Below, one piece after another: positions 23,495 through 34,331 of a stretch of 64,000 nucleotides of DNA. The notes beneath the pieces were generated by a model. The model worked only from the letters and a program-made list of their open reading frames with translations. It did not search any database and had not been told where the DNA came from. Within the stretch, counting starts at the first letter, position 1; each line of letters opens with the position of its first letter. The stretch spans positions 152,281,592-152,345,591 of the forward strand of contig CM043943.1 of assembly GCA_014529385.2 (NCBI GenBank). Direction: 5' to 3'. The position numbers were made by a program, and so were the translations under genes. This DNA comes from Adiantum capillus-veneris (taxonomy: Eukaryota; Streptophyta; Polypodiopsida; Polypodiales; Pteridaceae).

Positions 23495-24660
23495 TCATTG
23501 CCCACCCCCTAGTTGATAATTTTTGCTCAATCAAAAAAGAGCTTTATTCCACTTCTAACTGCAAAACCTAGCACACACTATGAGAAAACCAAAACCATAT
23601 TTACACAGTCTTATTGCATCCTACTCCCGAACCTTCAAGTGGGTTGCCCCACCCCATGCATCACACAGCTTCCGCCTGGGTCAAACACCTACCGTTGGTG
23701 TCTTCCACCCATCTGTAATTGCTCACCATAGTGCCGTACCCCAGCTCATAGAACACCATGTGTGTAGGCTGCACATAGCCTACCTTCAGCACTCTTTGCA
23801 TACCTCAGCAAAATGTCTACTCCATACCCAGCAGCATCAATCATATCACCATCCAAAAAACATGTAGCTGGCATCGAGCTCCAACACATGTCTGACCCTC
23901 CCTCCCAACCAAATAAAGTGGAGGCCTCAACCATATACCGTTGCACCTGCTGAACCATCCACCACATAGCTGTATCTACCATCATATTCATCAACCATAG
24001 CTTACATAACTTCAATGGAAGCAAAGACATTGCCTGGGATTCTCCTTTATCCACCATTGGACATGTCCGCTCTCCACCGTCTTTGGCAACACAGCCTCCT
24101 CTTTGGCCATACACTCGACCCAGCATCAACGAGCTTCTCCTCCCCAACCGTCCCTTCAAGGTCGATTAACACTACCTGCTCTTTAGCTTCAATCACCTGA
24201 CCTTCAAGCATCTCTTCTATCGCTGCATCATGCTCCGCTAGGGAAGAGAGAAACTCGTTCTCTTTTGCATCCACCATAGGCACGACTGCTCCATCCATCC
24301 TAGAAAAATTATGCACCTGTTGCACCACCATGGCACATTCTACCACCACTTTCATAAGCAAGGCTATTAGCATGGCACCACACACCACCCTTACCTTTCA
24401 AGCATCTCTTCTACCGCTGCATCATGCTCCACCAAGGAAGAGAGAAACTCGTTCTCTTTTGCATCCACCTTGTCTTTCACCATAGGCACGACTGCTCCAT
24501 CCATCCTGGAAAAATTCTACACGTGTTGCACCACTATGGCACATTCTACAGCCACTTTCATCAGCAAGGCCATTAACATGGCACCACACACCACCTTTAC
24601 CTGCATTCCATCATCTGTAGGCTGAACGTCGCCTTCCAAGTCTTCTAAATAATGTTCAAG
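23495..24660 (-). pseudogene. Unrecognised coding remnant inside element G, internally duplicated
   Basis: On the minus strand two ~65-codon units follow each other, each reading CGAML(M/I)ALLMKV, then NFSRMDGAVVPMV, KENEFLSSL and EHDAA(V/I)EEMLE. Units are separated by a frameshift and the upstream one has a stop after VVQHV. The last unit runs on into IEAKEQVVLIDLEGTVGEE. I do not recognise the family, and it shows no RT, protease, integrase or zinc-knuckle signature. It sits between the LARD-like internal DNA and the polypurine tract, where many Tat-type elements carry pol or an extra ORF. Function unknown. Confidence 0.45.
24202..24601. repeat. Two ~200-bp tandem repeat units
   Basis: 24202-24394 and 24395-24601 both run from TTCAAGCATCTCTTCTA(T/C)C to CACACACCACC(C/T)TTACC. 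The second has a 12-bp insertion (CTTGTCTTTCAC). This is the DNA basis of the duplicated peptide on the minus strand. Confidence 0.9.
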
Positions 24661-25440
24661 TAACCCAACGGTCCCCTAACTAACCTAGACGTGCACTAAT
24701 TTGCCATAAATGTGCGGCTTTCAAACCTATTTATCAATTTTCTAATTATGCATTCGTATTTTCCTTACGTTACTATGCTTCGTAGTCCAACTCTCTAATA
24801 TGCAAGATTACTCATGTATGCTCTCCGAATATGCTATTTATGGTTAAAATCTGAGTTTCCATATACATTTGTAATGGAATTTTTAACAAAGATTTATCAG
24901 CATGCAATCATTTAGATATTTATTTGCCTGCTAGAGTTCAAACCTACACTTCAGAACTCACAAAACAAATCAATCACTTACTGGACTTCAAATTATTGAA
25001 CATTGCAACTAGAATCATTGAACAATTTTGCAAATTTTCCAATGAAAAACACCAGAATAATCTTGTAAAATGTAAATTTCTATTGAAATGCCAAAAACTG
25101 TCAATGATTCAATTCCCCTTTCCAAATGCCACTAACCATGCAAAAATATGCAGCATTTCATTTCCGAGTATGATTTCAATGCAGATACGTCTTCAAACAA
25201 TCAGATTTGTGCTCAATTATGAAGCTAGCAATGCAAATAATGAAACTATCAATACTTCTTTCTAGTTTTATGAACTTTTTTGGAAATCAAGAAAAAGACT
25301 AACCAATGAATTTTAACTTTTGATTTCGGGTTTTTTGTTTTCCATCTACGTCCGAATTCGAGCAGCGGCTCCTCTCACTTGAAAGTGAGTCACTCCGCAA
25401 CAGAATTTTGAATTTACTTTCCAAATTTCTCTCTCTTTTC
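24661..25440. other. AT-rich internal DNA of element G, no gene seen
   Basis: No domain or motif recognised on either strand. A 113-codon plus-strand frame at 24924-25265 shows nothing I can assign. Confidence 0.45.
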
Positions 25441-26233
25441 TCTTTCTCTCACTCTCACTATGCCTCTTACTATAGCGCTATGCCTGTTACTATAGCGCTA
25501 TGCCTCTTACTATAGCGCTATGCCTGTAGTGTAAAGGTGATGGCAGCCCTTTCTGTGGCTCCTCTCGCAAGCTTACATATTAGCTCTCTCACTAATCTTG
25601 CGATACAGAAACAGAAAACTTACTCTCTCTCTCTCTCTCTCTCTCTATCTTCTCTGTAGCGCTATATTATGCAGGCAAAGAGTAACACACACACATAGGA
25701 GATTGAAAACGAAATCTATTTCTCTCTCTCTCCACTTAGCGCTACAAATAGGATTTTCTCTCTCTCTCTCTCTCTCTTCACTCAGCACATACACACAGAC
25801 TCAATCTCTAGAACTCCTCACCTCTCATGGCTTCCGTTGGCGACTCCTCTTGCTCTCAACTGCACTCGGCCTGGCCTGTAGCGCCTTCTCTATCTCTCTT
25901 ACTAATTATGGAACACACGCAGTCACAGTATACAGGGAAGCCTCCTCGACTCCCTCCTCCTCGGGCTCGCGACCTCACAAGGCAGCGCTTGCTTCAGGCG
26001 GCTCTCCATACATTCTCCATGCAATCAACACACACACAGTGAAGCAGATGGATACACACACACTCAAGAAATCACAAAACGGAATCTCTCTCTCTCTCTG
26101 TCTTTCTTCAGCGCTACCCATTTCTCTCTCTACTTTCTTTCTGTGTATTGCTATATTATGCAAGCAAGGATAACACACACTCACACACAGAGAGACCTTC
26201 TCAAGCCGTTCAATACACACAGGCAATCAACCG

Positions 26234-26281
<48 letters not shown>

Positions 26282-26400
26282 CTTTCTCTCTTTAAGCAAC
26301 CAGCGCTATACTCTCTCTCTCTAATCTCTGTCTGGAGCGCTCCCTTCAGGCTCCTTCTCTGGCCAGAACCGCTACCCAACCAACTCTTCTTACTTCTTGC
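25441..26400. repeat. CT-rich microsatellite block with recurring AGCGCT palindromes
   Basis: Begins with a 20-bp tandem repeat (ACTATAGCGCTATGCCTGTT type, about 3.5 units, 25463-25530), then alternating (CT)n, (CA)n and short unique pieces. AGCGCT occurs at 25474, 25494, 25514, 25658, 25738, 25984, 26110, 26302 and 26336. Two longer blocks are related: GCTATATTATGCAGGCAAAG (25661) and GCTATATTATGCAAGCAAGG (26151), each followed by (CA)n and then a CGAAATCT-(CT)n stretch. No coding function supported. Confidence 0.75.
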
Positions 26401-26743
26401 GACTCTCCACTCCTCCAGGCGACCCCACCTCCCAACTGCATCGTCGTTTTTCAGATCAACAAAAAAGGTTTTTCAAATTCATCATTTTTTTTTTAATGAC
26501 TTCTTACCTTAAAATCCTATTCTCACCTTTGCTCTCGAACTCATGTCCAGCAACCTCGACTCAGCTTCCTTCTCGACTCAGCCCCTCCTGGCGGTCCCCA
26601 AACTTTCTCGCTTCCCATGTTGCTCACAATTCTTGGCTATTTCCTAACCTACTGCACTCGGCCCCTCTCGACTTCTTCTCATCTTGAGTTCAACTCTCGT
26701 CCGCTAGATCTTTAAGGTCTCTTGGTATAGTTTCCTAGGACGT
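26401..26743. other. Internal DNA of element G adjoining the T insertion
   Basis: Pyrimidine-rich non-coding DNA. It resumes after element T at 35475 with similar composition. No gene seen. Confidence 0.5.
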
Positions 26744-27886
26744 TGTGAGCGGGATGAAAACACACACAGCGCCTCTATAACGACCCGACACACACTCTTG
26801 GGAAGATACACACACACACTATGGGGCACCACTCGGCTTACACAACACACCTGGCCGAGACAGGGAACACACCTCTGGAGTGAGAGGAGAGAGACTATCC
26901 ACTTGCCCACTCCACACAGACACACACACACACACACATACCCAAAAAACTCAGCTCAAAAGAGGAGAATTTCTGATGTTTAGATACAAATGAGCTTAGG
27001 CCAACACCAATGGGGCAAACAACTCACACAATATGGGTAAAAGATACCAGATACAATCACAAACTAGAGCAGAAACTTCGCTCATATGAGAAACTTACAC
27101 AGAAAAACAGAAGGAAAAGAGTGAGAAATTTGGCAAAATGGACAGCGCCATCGCGTCCGGAACGGCCCAAAACCCCAGTCTACAATGTCAAAGTGCTCAA
27201 ATCCGACCTCGGATGAGCAGTTTACGGCCAAAACAGGCTCCAAAATGAGCAAAAACACACCTGCGGCTGTTCCTCCTCTCTTCTCCACGTTTTTTCTGGT
27301 CTTCTCTCAGTTTTTTCAGTTCCCACACTTAGTTTTTTTAGTTGGGCACCCTTAGCCTTTTAGATGACCTCAAACGGACCCCGAACATGCCAAAAACTGA
27401 CCTCGCAGTGCATAGTTGTCACCTTTTTGCATCATTCGCACACCGGGCACTCATCTTTTTTCCAATAATGCATCTCGCCACCACGTGAAGTGGCCCCAAA
27501 AAGTGGTCCTAATGATGACCTTTCTGCATAACTCTCACAAGAAAACACCCACGTTGTGTCCGTCCTCATCCGCGTGCAAATATTGACCTCATTCGCCCTC
27601 CTGACGCCACTAGATGCCATCTGACGCACCTGCTGACCTCACGTCGTTGGCCCGCGGATAGCTTCCTCGAGAAGTTTTACGCGCTACCAACTCCTCCTTA
27701 TTGTAGAAAAAACACACTAGTATTGATAATAGTGAAAATCGCTGCACTATGTACATGCTGTCCTACCTGTACACATGTGGGCCCCACGTAACCACCTGGC
27801 TATGGAAATTGGACAATCCTTTATTTGATACACCATGCATGTATATGTACATATGCTCAATCCCTTGCTCCAAAAAACTCCTGACA
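26744..27886 (-). repeat. 3' LTR of element T
   Basis: On the plus strand from TGTGAGCGGGATG to CTCCTGACA, so TGTCAGG...CTCACA in element orientation. Contains two (CA)n tracts (around 26809 and 26920-26938). Confidence 0.95.
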
Positions 27887-28073
27887 TAATTTGCCCATCC
27901 CCTAGCCTGCTAGATCATTCATGATCAGTAGCAGCAAAGAGAGATATGAGACTCGCCGCATCACAGGTCTCCTCATTCTTCACCAACTTTGCTTGCTCCA
28001 CAAACAGCTCATCTTGCTCCACCATCATCAATCTAGCATGATACAATTTAAGACGCAATCCATTTACTCTTGA
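27887..28073 (-). other. 3' untranslated region and polypurine tract of element T
   Basis: On the minus strand the run CTAGGGGATGGGCAAATTA abuts TGTCAGG of the 3' LTR and is the likely plus-strand primer. The remaining ~160 bp lies between the gag-pol stop and this tract and shows no gene. Confidence 0.75.
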
Positions 28074-31000
28074 CTAATGTAGACCACCATCCAGGTTAGC
28101 CAGCTGATATGTGCCATTTGGAAAACACTCTACTACCTTGAAAGGGCCTTCCCACTTAATTTGAAACTTCTTTTGGAAGGTGTTGTCTAGCTTACTGTTG
28201 TAGCGCAAAACCAAGTCATGTTTCTTGATACCCTTACTTTTGACCTTTTCATTTATCTTTGTCAAAGCCTTATCCTGCATCTGCCCATAATGCTCCAATG
28301 CGCTCATCCTATCCAACTGGACCTCTTGTATTTGCAAGAGCCTCTCTTTGAATGCATCACTAAGCGGCCCAAGAAACTTCTCTAACATCTTGACCGCAGG
28401 CAACTCTACCTCCACAGGCAATAGTGCTTCCTTTCCATACACCAAATGAAATGGAGTAAACCCAGTACCTGTCTTCACCGAAGTACGGTAAGCCCATAAT
28501 GCACTAGGCAATTCCAAATCCCAATTCTTTCCTTGGTGCTCTGTCACTTTAGAAAGAATTTGTACCAACTCACCATTGAATCTTTCATTTAAGCCATTAC
28601 ACTGCGGGTAATAAGGAGTGGTATGCTGGTGCCTAATCTTCATCTTTGTGCATAAGAAGTCTAGCAGTTTAGCTCTAAATCCTGGCCCCTTATCTGAAAG
28701 TAGCTCTAATGGCACCCCAAACTTGCAACATATTTCATCATACACAAATTTTGCCACATCCTTTGCAGTGATCTGTTTTACTGCTATAGCCTCTGCCCAT
28801 CTAGAAAGATAGTCCACTGCCATCAAAATATAGCTTTTGCCCCTGCTTGTGATAGGTAACGGGCCTATTGCATCAATCCCCCACTTTTCAAACACATCAA
28901 ACGCCATAATGGTTTTTCGTAGCTCTGGCTTCAACACTCTCTTCCCAAACGCTTGACACCTATTGCAAGACCTACACCAATGGTGAACATCCTTGTGCAA
29001 ACTAGGCCATACATACCCCTCTTGCAAAATCTTATGCAAGGTGATCTTTAGAGCAAAATGGCCACCACATGCGCCTTCATGATTCTCTTCCAACACTCTG
29101 TAAAGCTCCTCCCGCCAAGGTACACGTCTCAACACGAGATCAGCCCCTTTCATGTATAAGACATCACCAATCAATTTGTACTTGTATGCTCTACGCACAA
29201 AGCCATACTTCTTAGACTTCTGAATCTCCTTTGGAATGATTCCTGTTAGCAAAAACTCCTCTTCTTGAGCCAAACTTTCCCGGCCATGATAAAGAGGTAA
29301 AGTGGTCCTCAACACAAATAGCTCCCCAATCATGCCTTGAGCTGCTTCACGTGCCTCTCCATTTAGAGCACGTTCAATGTGTCTGATGATCCATGCTTCG
29401 AACTTTTTTAACAGGTCTTTAATTCTGAAGCACATTTCCTTCAATGAGGTGTTCTTGCTCTTCCACACACCCAGCACTTGCTTCACCACTAACAAGGCAT
29501 CACCTTTTATGCTCAACCTTCGAACCCCATGCTTCAAACAAATGTGTAATCCGGCTTCCAATGTAGCATATTCAGCCTCATTGTTACTATGCGCATCCAA
29601 TTTGAACCCTCTCTTGCATACTAGCTTCCCCTCTGGATCATAAAGTGCTATACCCCCTGAAGCTGCATCGTGGCTCTTTCTGTATGAACCATCAAAGAAC
29701 AACACATGTGCATTGCTGATCTGTGGCACTTCTTCAACTACCTTTCTCACCACCTCTTCCTTAACAATAAGGGGATTCTCCTTGTAGGTCAAAAAATCAG
29801 CTAGGGTAGCCCTTGTACTATCTTCCACTAGAAAAGAGAACTCAAACTCTTGCAGCTCAATTACCCATTTCTTCACCACATTTGACATGTTAGTACCATT
29901 AATTAACTGTGGCAAAAAGGCATAACTTGTCAAGAAAACAAAAGGCCGTGGTAGCAAGTAATGAAGAAATCGTCGACAAGAAAATATTACACTGGCCATC
30001 ACTAGCTCTACTTCCGATAACTTTCTCTCCGCTACCAACTTCACTCGGCTTGCACAATACACTGGCCTCATATAATGGCTGCCCTTCCCCTTTTGCAATA
30101 GCATAGCTCCAATGGCATCATCCCCTACCGATGGATTTACATAAAAAACTTTCTCCCAATCAGGAGCCTGCATGGCTGACAAACCCCCTAACACCTCTTT
30201 CACCTCTTGAAACACTTCTTCACACTTGTCATCCCATTGCAATGGATCATGCTTTGCCACTTGCTGTAATGGATAAAGAAGCTGCGAAGATAATGGAATA
30301 AACCGTGCCATGTACTTCACTTTGTGTATAAAGGTTGCCAATTGCTTCGTACTCGTAGGTGATGGAAGAAGAATAATAGACTTAACCTTGTCTGGATCAG
30401 CCTCAATGCCATTTTCTGACACCATATGGCCCAATAACTTCACCCTTGGCTGTGCTAGATGACATTTCTTTGGATTTAGTTGTCCTCCACATTCATCATA
30501 TCGAGCGAATATAATCTGTAGCTTCTCATGGTGATCAGCCCTACTGCTATAGACACAGAAGTCATCCATAAAAGCTTTAACACAACTACCAATGAATGGT
30601 TCCAACACCCAATTTTCTCTCTCTTGATAGAAGGAAGGTCCATTTGACAACCCAAATGGCAATACTATGTAGCAATAGCAGCCCCATGGCGTAATAAAAG
30701 TTGTCTTTGTGCGGTCTTTAAGAGCAATCTTCAATTGAAAATAGCCTGAAAAACCATCACACACACTGTACCTCTCATAACCTGCCACTGAATCTAAGAT
30801 CTGATCGATGAATGGAAGAGGATATGGGTTCTTCTTAGTGGCTACGTTTAAGGGTTTATAATCCACACAAATTCTCCACTTCCCATCCTTCTTTGGACTG
30901 ACTACAACTGGACTCACCCATTCTGTGGTCTCCACTGGGACTATGAACCCTGCCTTCAACAACTTGTCCACCTCTTCTCGCAAGGCTTCCATTTGCTCTT

Positions 31001-33263
31001 GACCCATCCTTCTTAACTTCCGCACTGGCTTAGCACCTTCTTTCAGCTCTATATGCATCTCTTCACCCTTGAACCCTCTGATCTCTTCATATGAAGTAAT
31101 GAACAAATCAGGAAAACTAGCCAGCATATGCAAATATATATCCTTCTCCATAGCTGAGAGGTCTCCACTAATCATTTGCGTCATTAATTCCTGCTTCTTT
31201 GACAACTCAACCTTGGTTTGCATCAGCCCTTCAATCACTTCATAAGGCCCTTCACTTTCATCTTCAACTTCATTCGCAAATGCAACTAAACCAAACTCCT
31301 GGATTTCTTTGTCCATCAAAAGAAATGCAACATCAGCATCCTCATCACTGCTGGTAGTGCTATCACTGTCCTCATCTGTCACCGTGGAAGAGTCTTCATC
31401 ACTAGACTCATCCTCATCTTCATAAAGCTCCTCTAATTGTTTCCTTGTGTCCATATTATAAAGCTTCTTGGTACCTGTCTTTCCATAGAGGCTAATCGTA
31501 CCATGTCGCCAATCTTGAACAGCTCCCACTGCACGTAACCATGGTCTGCCCAGTATAATAGGATATGCTCCCAACCCTGCTGGCATCACATGAAAATCAA
31601 CCACTGCCTTTGCATCATATGCCTCCACTTCTAAGCTCTTTACAACACCCAAGCATTTTACTTTTTGATGGTTTGCCAATCTGATCCGAAAACCTGACAC
31701 CCCAGCCATTGTGAGACCCATCTTCTCAACGCATGAGTGTGTTATGACGCATATTTGGGCTCCGCCATCCACATAACCTTGTCCCAAATTTTTCCTTTTA
31801 TGCCACACATCTACTATTGGACAAATGTCTGGTAGCTCGTCCATTGCCAACACCTTCACTGAACCTCTCTCTGGCTCTTTCTCCATTGGGTTAACCATCC
31901 TCTTCCACTGTCGCTTTAGCTTAGGTACCATCTCTATAAGCTGCCCAAAAGTAACATCTGCCTTCCTGCTCGTCAGATCCTCCTTCAAGTCATAGCTTAA
32001 TTGCCCATCCCCTAGTGGAAAATCTGAAACATGAAACTTTTGACGAGCTCTCCTTTTGCTCTTGGCCTTGACATCCTCGCCTTCATGGCTCTTTCCTTTC
32101 TTCTTACTAGGACCTGGGGCACTTCTTCCTTCCTTATCCTCTGTGGTCCTCTTCCCAATAGGCATCACTAATGTATCCTCTAGCTTTGATGCCTTCTCCA
32201 AGGTGACTACACTTAGCACTTTTGTCTTTCCCTTTTCCTCCTGGGTCAGTCCACTGGTTCCTTCATCTCCCTTAATTTCGATGCCATAATCATTTGACCT
32301 AGTCAGCACCTGTCTTGGCAATGGATACATGTCTCCCCCCATCCTTGGTGGCTTATCACATTGCGGGCTGATGTGACCCAACTCTCCACAATTATAACAT
32401 GTGGGCGTCTGCCTCCAAAATCTACCATTGCTTTGTCCAACACCATTCCTAGGCCTTTCTTCACCTCCTTGCTGATTTGCAAACCTCCCTCGACCTCGAT
32501 TATTTCCCACTTGACCTAGCATGTTTAGGCTGAGATTCTTCATCAAATCTACCATTTGCCTCATGTCTTGCCTTAGCCCATCATCTTCCACTGCTGTAGT
32601 GACCACTGCTGGCATAACCTGAGTAGTAACAGGAACTACTGGTTCATGATGAACCCCTGACATGCGCCCTTGTAAAGACTCTATAGGCTGAGATTCAGAC
32701 CTCATTGGCAAAGACTCCACCCCTAACTGGCTCATTTTCCTCAGCTTCCACTCTTTGTTCCTTGCTACCTCTAGTGCATCTTCATATGTCCTAGGCTTCT
32801 TTAGCTCCACTCTCCAATGTATATTCTCCCAAAGACCAGCTAAGAACCTGTCCTTCTTCATCATGTCAGGCGGGGGTACCTGTGGTGCTAAAGCCTTGCA
32901 CATTTGCTCCCATGCCAATGAAAACTGACGTATGTACGCATCTACTGGCTCACCTTCCTTCTGCACCAAACCTTGTACTTCTTGCCACACTTTGTCAGGA
33001 TCTTCTATCTTCACAAACTCCACTTCCAATCCATGCCTTAGATTGTCCCAACTCAATCTTATAGGTGGATCTGCTGCACGCAACTCCTCTTCAAATGCCT
33101 TGGACCAAACTCGTGCATCACTCTTCAAACAAATTTGGAGAAGGCGTAACATTTGCGTAGGGTCATGAATCTGGTTGCTAATGCAGACAACCTCCATTTT
33201 TTCCAGAAAGTCCTCCACATCTTCATCACTTCTTCCATGAAACTCCGGATAAGAGAAAGCCAT
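28074..33263 (-). CDS. gag-pol: gag-pol polyprotein of element T, 1729 aa, uninterrupted
   Basis: ATG at 33263 opens MAFSYPEFHGRSDED. Domains in order: capsid-like gag (about 1-180); zinc knuckle CYNCGELGHISPQC (289-302); aspartic protease YVDGGAQICVI (498-508, DGG at the active site) with ILGRPWL (570-576); acidic linker (614-645, Glu/Asp/Ser-rich); RT with CDGFSGYFQLKI (835-846) and AFMDD (897-901); RNase H 1 (about 1033-1160); second RNase H (about 1185-1310) with Asp1191, Glu1229, Asp1255; integrase zinc finger His1395/His1402/Cys1433/Cys1436, then Asp1464, Asp1524, Glu1560 (DD35E). RNase H 1 has lost key acids: YVNPS for YVDAS-type and LTSYAF for the LTDHxx-type motif. No chromodomain is seen. 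It would make cytoplasmic particles, copy RNA to DNA and integrate it. Gag and pol share one frame. Confidence 0.96.
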   Translation of the reverse strand: MAFSYPEFHGRSDEDVEDFLEKMEVVCISNQIHDPTQMLRLLQICLKSDARVWSKAFEEELRAADPPIRLSWDNLRHGLEVEFVKIEDPDKVWQEVQGLVQKEGEPVDAYIRQFSLAWEQMCKALAPQVPPPDMMKKDRFLAGLWENIHWRVELKKPRTYEDALEVARNKEWKLRKMSQLGVESLPMRSESQPIESLQGRMSGVHHEPVVPVTTQVMPAVVTTAVEDDGLRQDMRQMVDLMKNLSLNMLGQVGNNRGRGRFANQQGGEERPRNGVGQSNGRFWRQTPTCYNCGELGHISPQCDKPPRMGGDMYPLPRQVLTRSNDYGIEIKGDEGTSGLTQEEKGKTKVLSVVTLEKASKLEDTLVMPIGKRTTEDKEGRSAPGPSKKKGKSHEGEDVKAKSKRRARQKFHVSDFPLGDGQLSYDLKEDLTSRKADVTFGQLIEMVPKLKRQWKRMVNPMEKEPERGSVKVLAMDELPDICPIVDVWHKRKNLGQGYVDGGAQICVITHSCVEKMGLTMAGVSGFRIRLANHQKVKCLGVVKSLEVEAYDAKAVVDFHVMPAGLGAYPIILGRPWLRAVGAVQDWRHGTISLYGKTGTKKLYNMDTRKQLEELYEDEDESSDEDSSTVTDEDSDSTTSSDEDADVAFLLMDKEIQEFGLVAFANEVEDESEGPYEVIEGLMQTKVELSKKQELMTQMISGDLSAMEKDIYLHMLASFPDLFITSYEEIRGFKGEEMHIELKEGAKPVRKLRRMGQEQMEALREEVDKLLKAGFIVPVETTEWVSPVVVSPKKDGKWRICVDYKPLNVATKKNPYPLPFIDQILDSVAGYERYSVCDGFSGYFQLKIALKDRTKTTFITPWGCYCYIVLPFGLSNGPSFYQERENWVLEPFIGSCVKAFMDDFCVYSSRADHHEKLQIIFARYDECGGQLNPKKCHLAQPRVKLLGHMVSENGIEADPDKVKSIILLPSPTSTKQLATFIHKVKYMARFIPLSSQLLYPLQQVAKHDPLQWDDKCEEVFQEVKEVLGGLSAMQAPDWEKVFYVNPSVGDDAIGAMLLQKGKGSHYMRPVYCASRVKLVAERKLSEVELVMASVIFSCRRFLHYLLPRPFVFLTSYAFLPQLINGTNMSNVVKKWVIELQEFEFSFLVEDSTRATLADFLTYKENPLIVKEEVVRKVVEEVPQISNAHVLFFDGSYRKSHDAASGGIALYDPEGKLVCKRGFKLDAHSNNEAEYATLEAGLHICLKHGVRRLSIKGDALLVVKQVLGVWKSKNTSLKEMCFRIKDLLKKFEAWIIRHIERALNGEAREAAQGMIGELFVLRTTLPLYHGRESLAQEEEFLLTGIIPKEIQKSKKYGFVRRAYKYKLIGDVLYMKGADLVLRRVPWREELYRVLEENHEGACGGHFALKITLHKILQEGYVWPSLHKDVHHWCRSCNRCQAFGKRVLKPELRKTIMAFDVFEKWGIDAIGPLPITSRGKSYILMAVDYLSRWAEAIAVKQITAKDVAKFVYDEICCKFGVPLELLSDKGPGFRAKLLDFLCTKMKIRHQHTTPYYPQCNGLNERFNGELVQILSKVTEHQGKNWDLELPSALWAYRTSVKTGTGFTPFHLVYGKEALLPVEVELPAVKMLEKFLGPLSDAFKERLLQIQEVQLDRMSALEHYGQMQDKALTKINEKVKSKGIKKHDLVLRYNSKLDNTFQKKFQIKWEGPFKVVECFPNGTYQLANLDGGLH

Positions 33264-34185
33264 GGCTAGAGAACCCCTTCAAACACACGTGCAAGAACCC
33301 AAAACTTTTCACTACCCAATTCCCAGAAACTTCAATGGAGCTCAGGTTTAGATGAGAACAAACACATGCACATCAAATGAGTTTTCATAGTTGATCATCG
33401 GAATGACAACAGGCAAAGGACATTCCAGGATCTCTCTCAATCTTCTTGGCCCAAACATAAAGACTATGCACTGCTGGAAAAAGATCTTCCTGGACACATG
33501 AACATTAATCTGAATTCTTTGAGTTAAATGAAAAGGAGTGAACTGAGGGCCATTTTGATCATCCATTAAAGCCAACCATGAAGCTCCCAAGAAGGCACAC
33601 CTGACTCAACCTCTAATTTTGCCAAAATTTCAGCAGCATAACAGCATAAATGGCTCAAAATACCAAAAAACCAGCCATCATAACTTGGAAAAATTTTGGC
33701 AGAGTTTCCCCAGAAGTAGAGCAGTGTGAACCCAAAATATAGACTGTCTATGTATGCATAAACTGCCAACAATAGAACCCGAGCATCAAGTAGGACTCAC
33801 TAGTACATAGCCTATGGCGAGGTCACAAAAAGGGTGCTCCAGCTACCTGTATCACCGAAAGGATCTCTACTTTTGAGAATCCCCCAGCTCAATAAAAACC
33901 TCACGCTATTGACCCTCACACGAAGGCTAATGCAAATCGCGTATAGTCAAGTCTCAGAAATGACTATCTTCTAGACCAAGTCTCAGAAATGGCTGGGACT
34001 GCCAAATACAACCAAGTATGGCTCCACAAATGCGTACAATGGCAGTTTCCACAAGTAACGTACAATGGCAGTTTCCACAAGTAACGTACAATCCAGCAGA
34101 CAATGCGCTCAAATAGGCGCCAAGTGATGCATTCCCACAACAACTGCAAGTGACATCACTGCTAGTATATCACTATACTCCAGCT

Positions 34186-34300
34186 ACCTGTACCTGTGTG
34201 AATCACCTGTACCTGTACCTGTCCCTGTAACCTGTAACCTGTAACCGGTAATCCCGAAGCTCGAAGCTCGAAGCTCGAAGCTCGAAGCAGAAGGTACTCG
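34186..34300. repeat. Short tandem repeats next to the PBS of element T
   Basis: Plus strand: CCTGTA and CCTGTAA units (about nine between 34186 and 34246), then five AAGCTCG units (34257-34288) and a trailing CTCGAAGAAG. They lie within 120 bp of the primer-binding site. Confidence 0.85.
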
Positions 34301-34305
34301 AAGAA

Positions 34306-34325
34306 GATCCTCCGTGGGGGCGCCA
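34306..34325 (-). other. Primer-binding site of element T
   Basis: Minus strand TGGCGCCCCCACGGAGGATC, 6 nt inside the 5' LTR. The first seven bases, TGGCGCC, equal the start of PBSs used by many plant OTA-clade elements (complementary to the tRNA-Asp 3' end). The rest diverges, so the exact tRNA is uncertain. Confidence 0.7.
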
Positions 34326-34331
34326 AAAGAA

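Larger units (their letters stand above)
33264..34331 (-). other. 5' leader of element T
   Basis: About 1.07 kb between PBS and gag ATG, with no open frame of note. Read on the plus strand it holds direct repeats CAAGTAACGTACAATGGCAG/CAAGTAACGTACAATCC (34034-34093), plus the short tandem repeats described separately. Leaders of this length carry packaging and translation signals in LTR elements, but none can be pinpointed here. Confidence 0.7.

Noticed and set aside
25598-26173. 191-codon plus-strand frame
   Set aside because: Largely Leu/Ser from (CT)n repeats; compositional.
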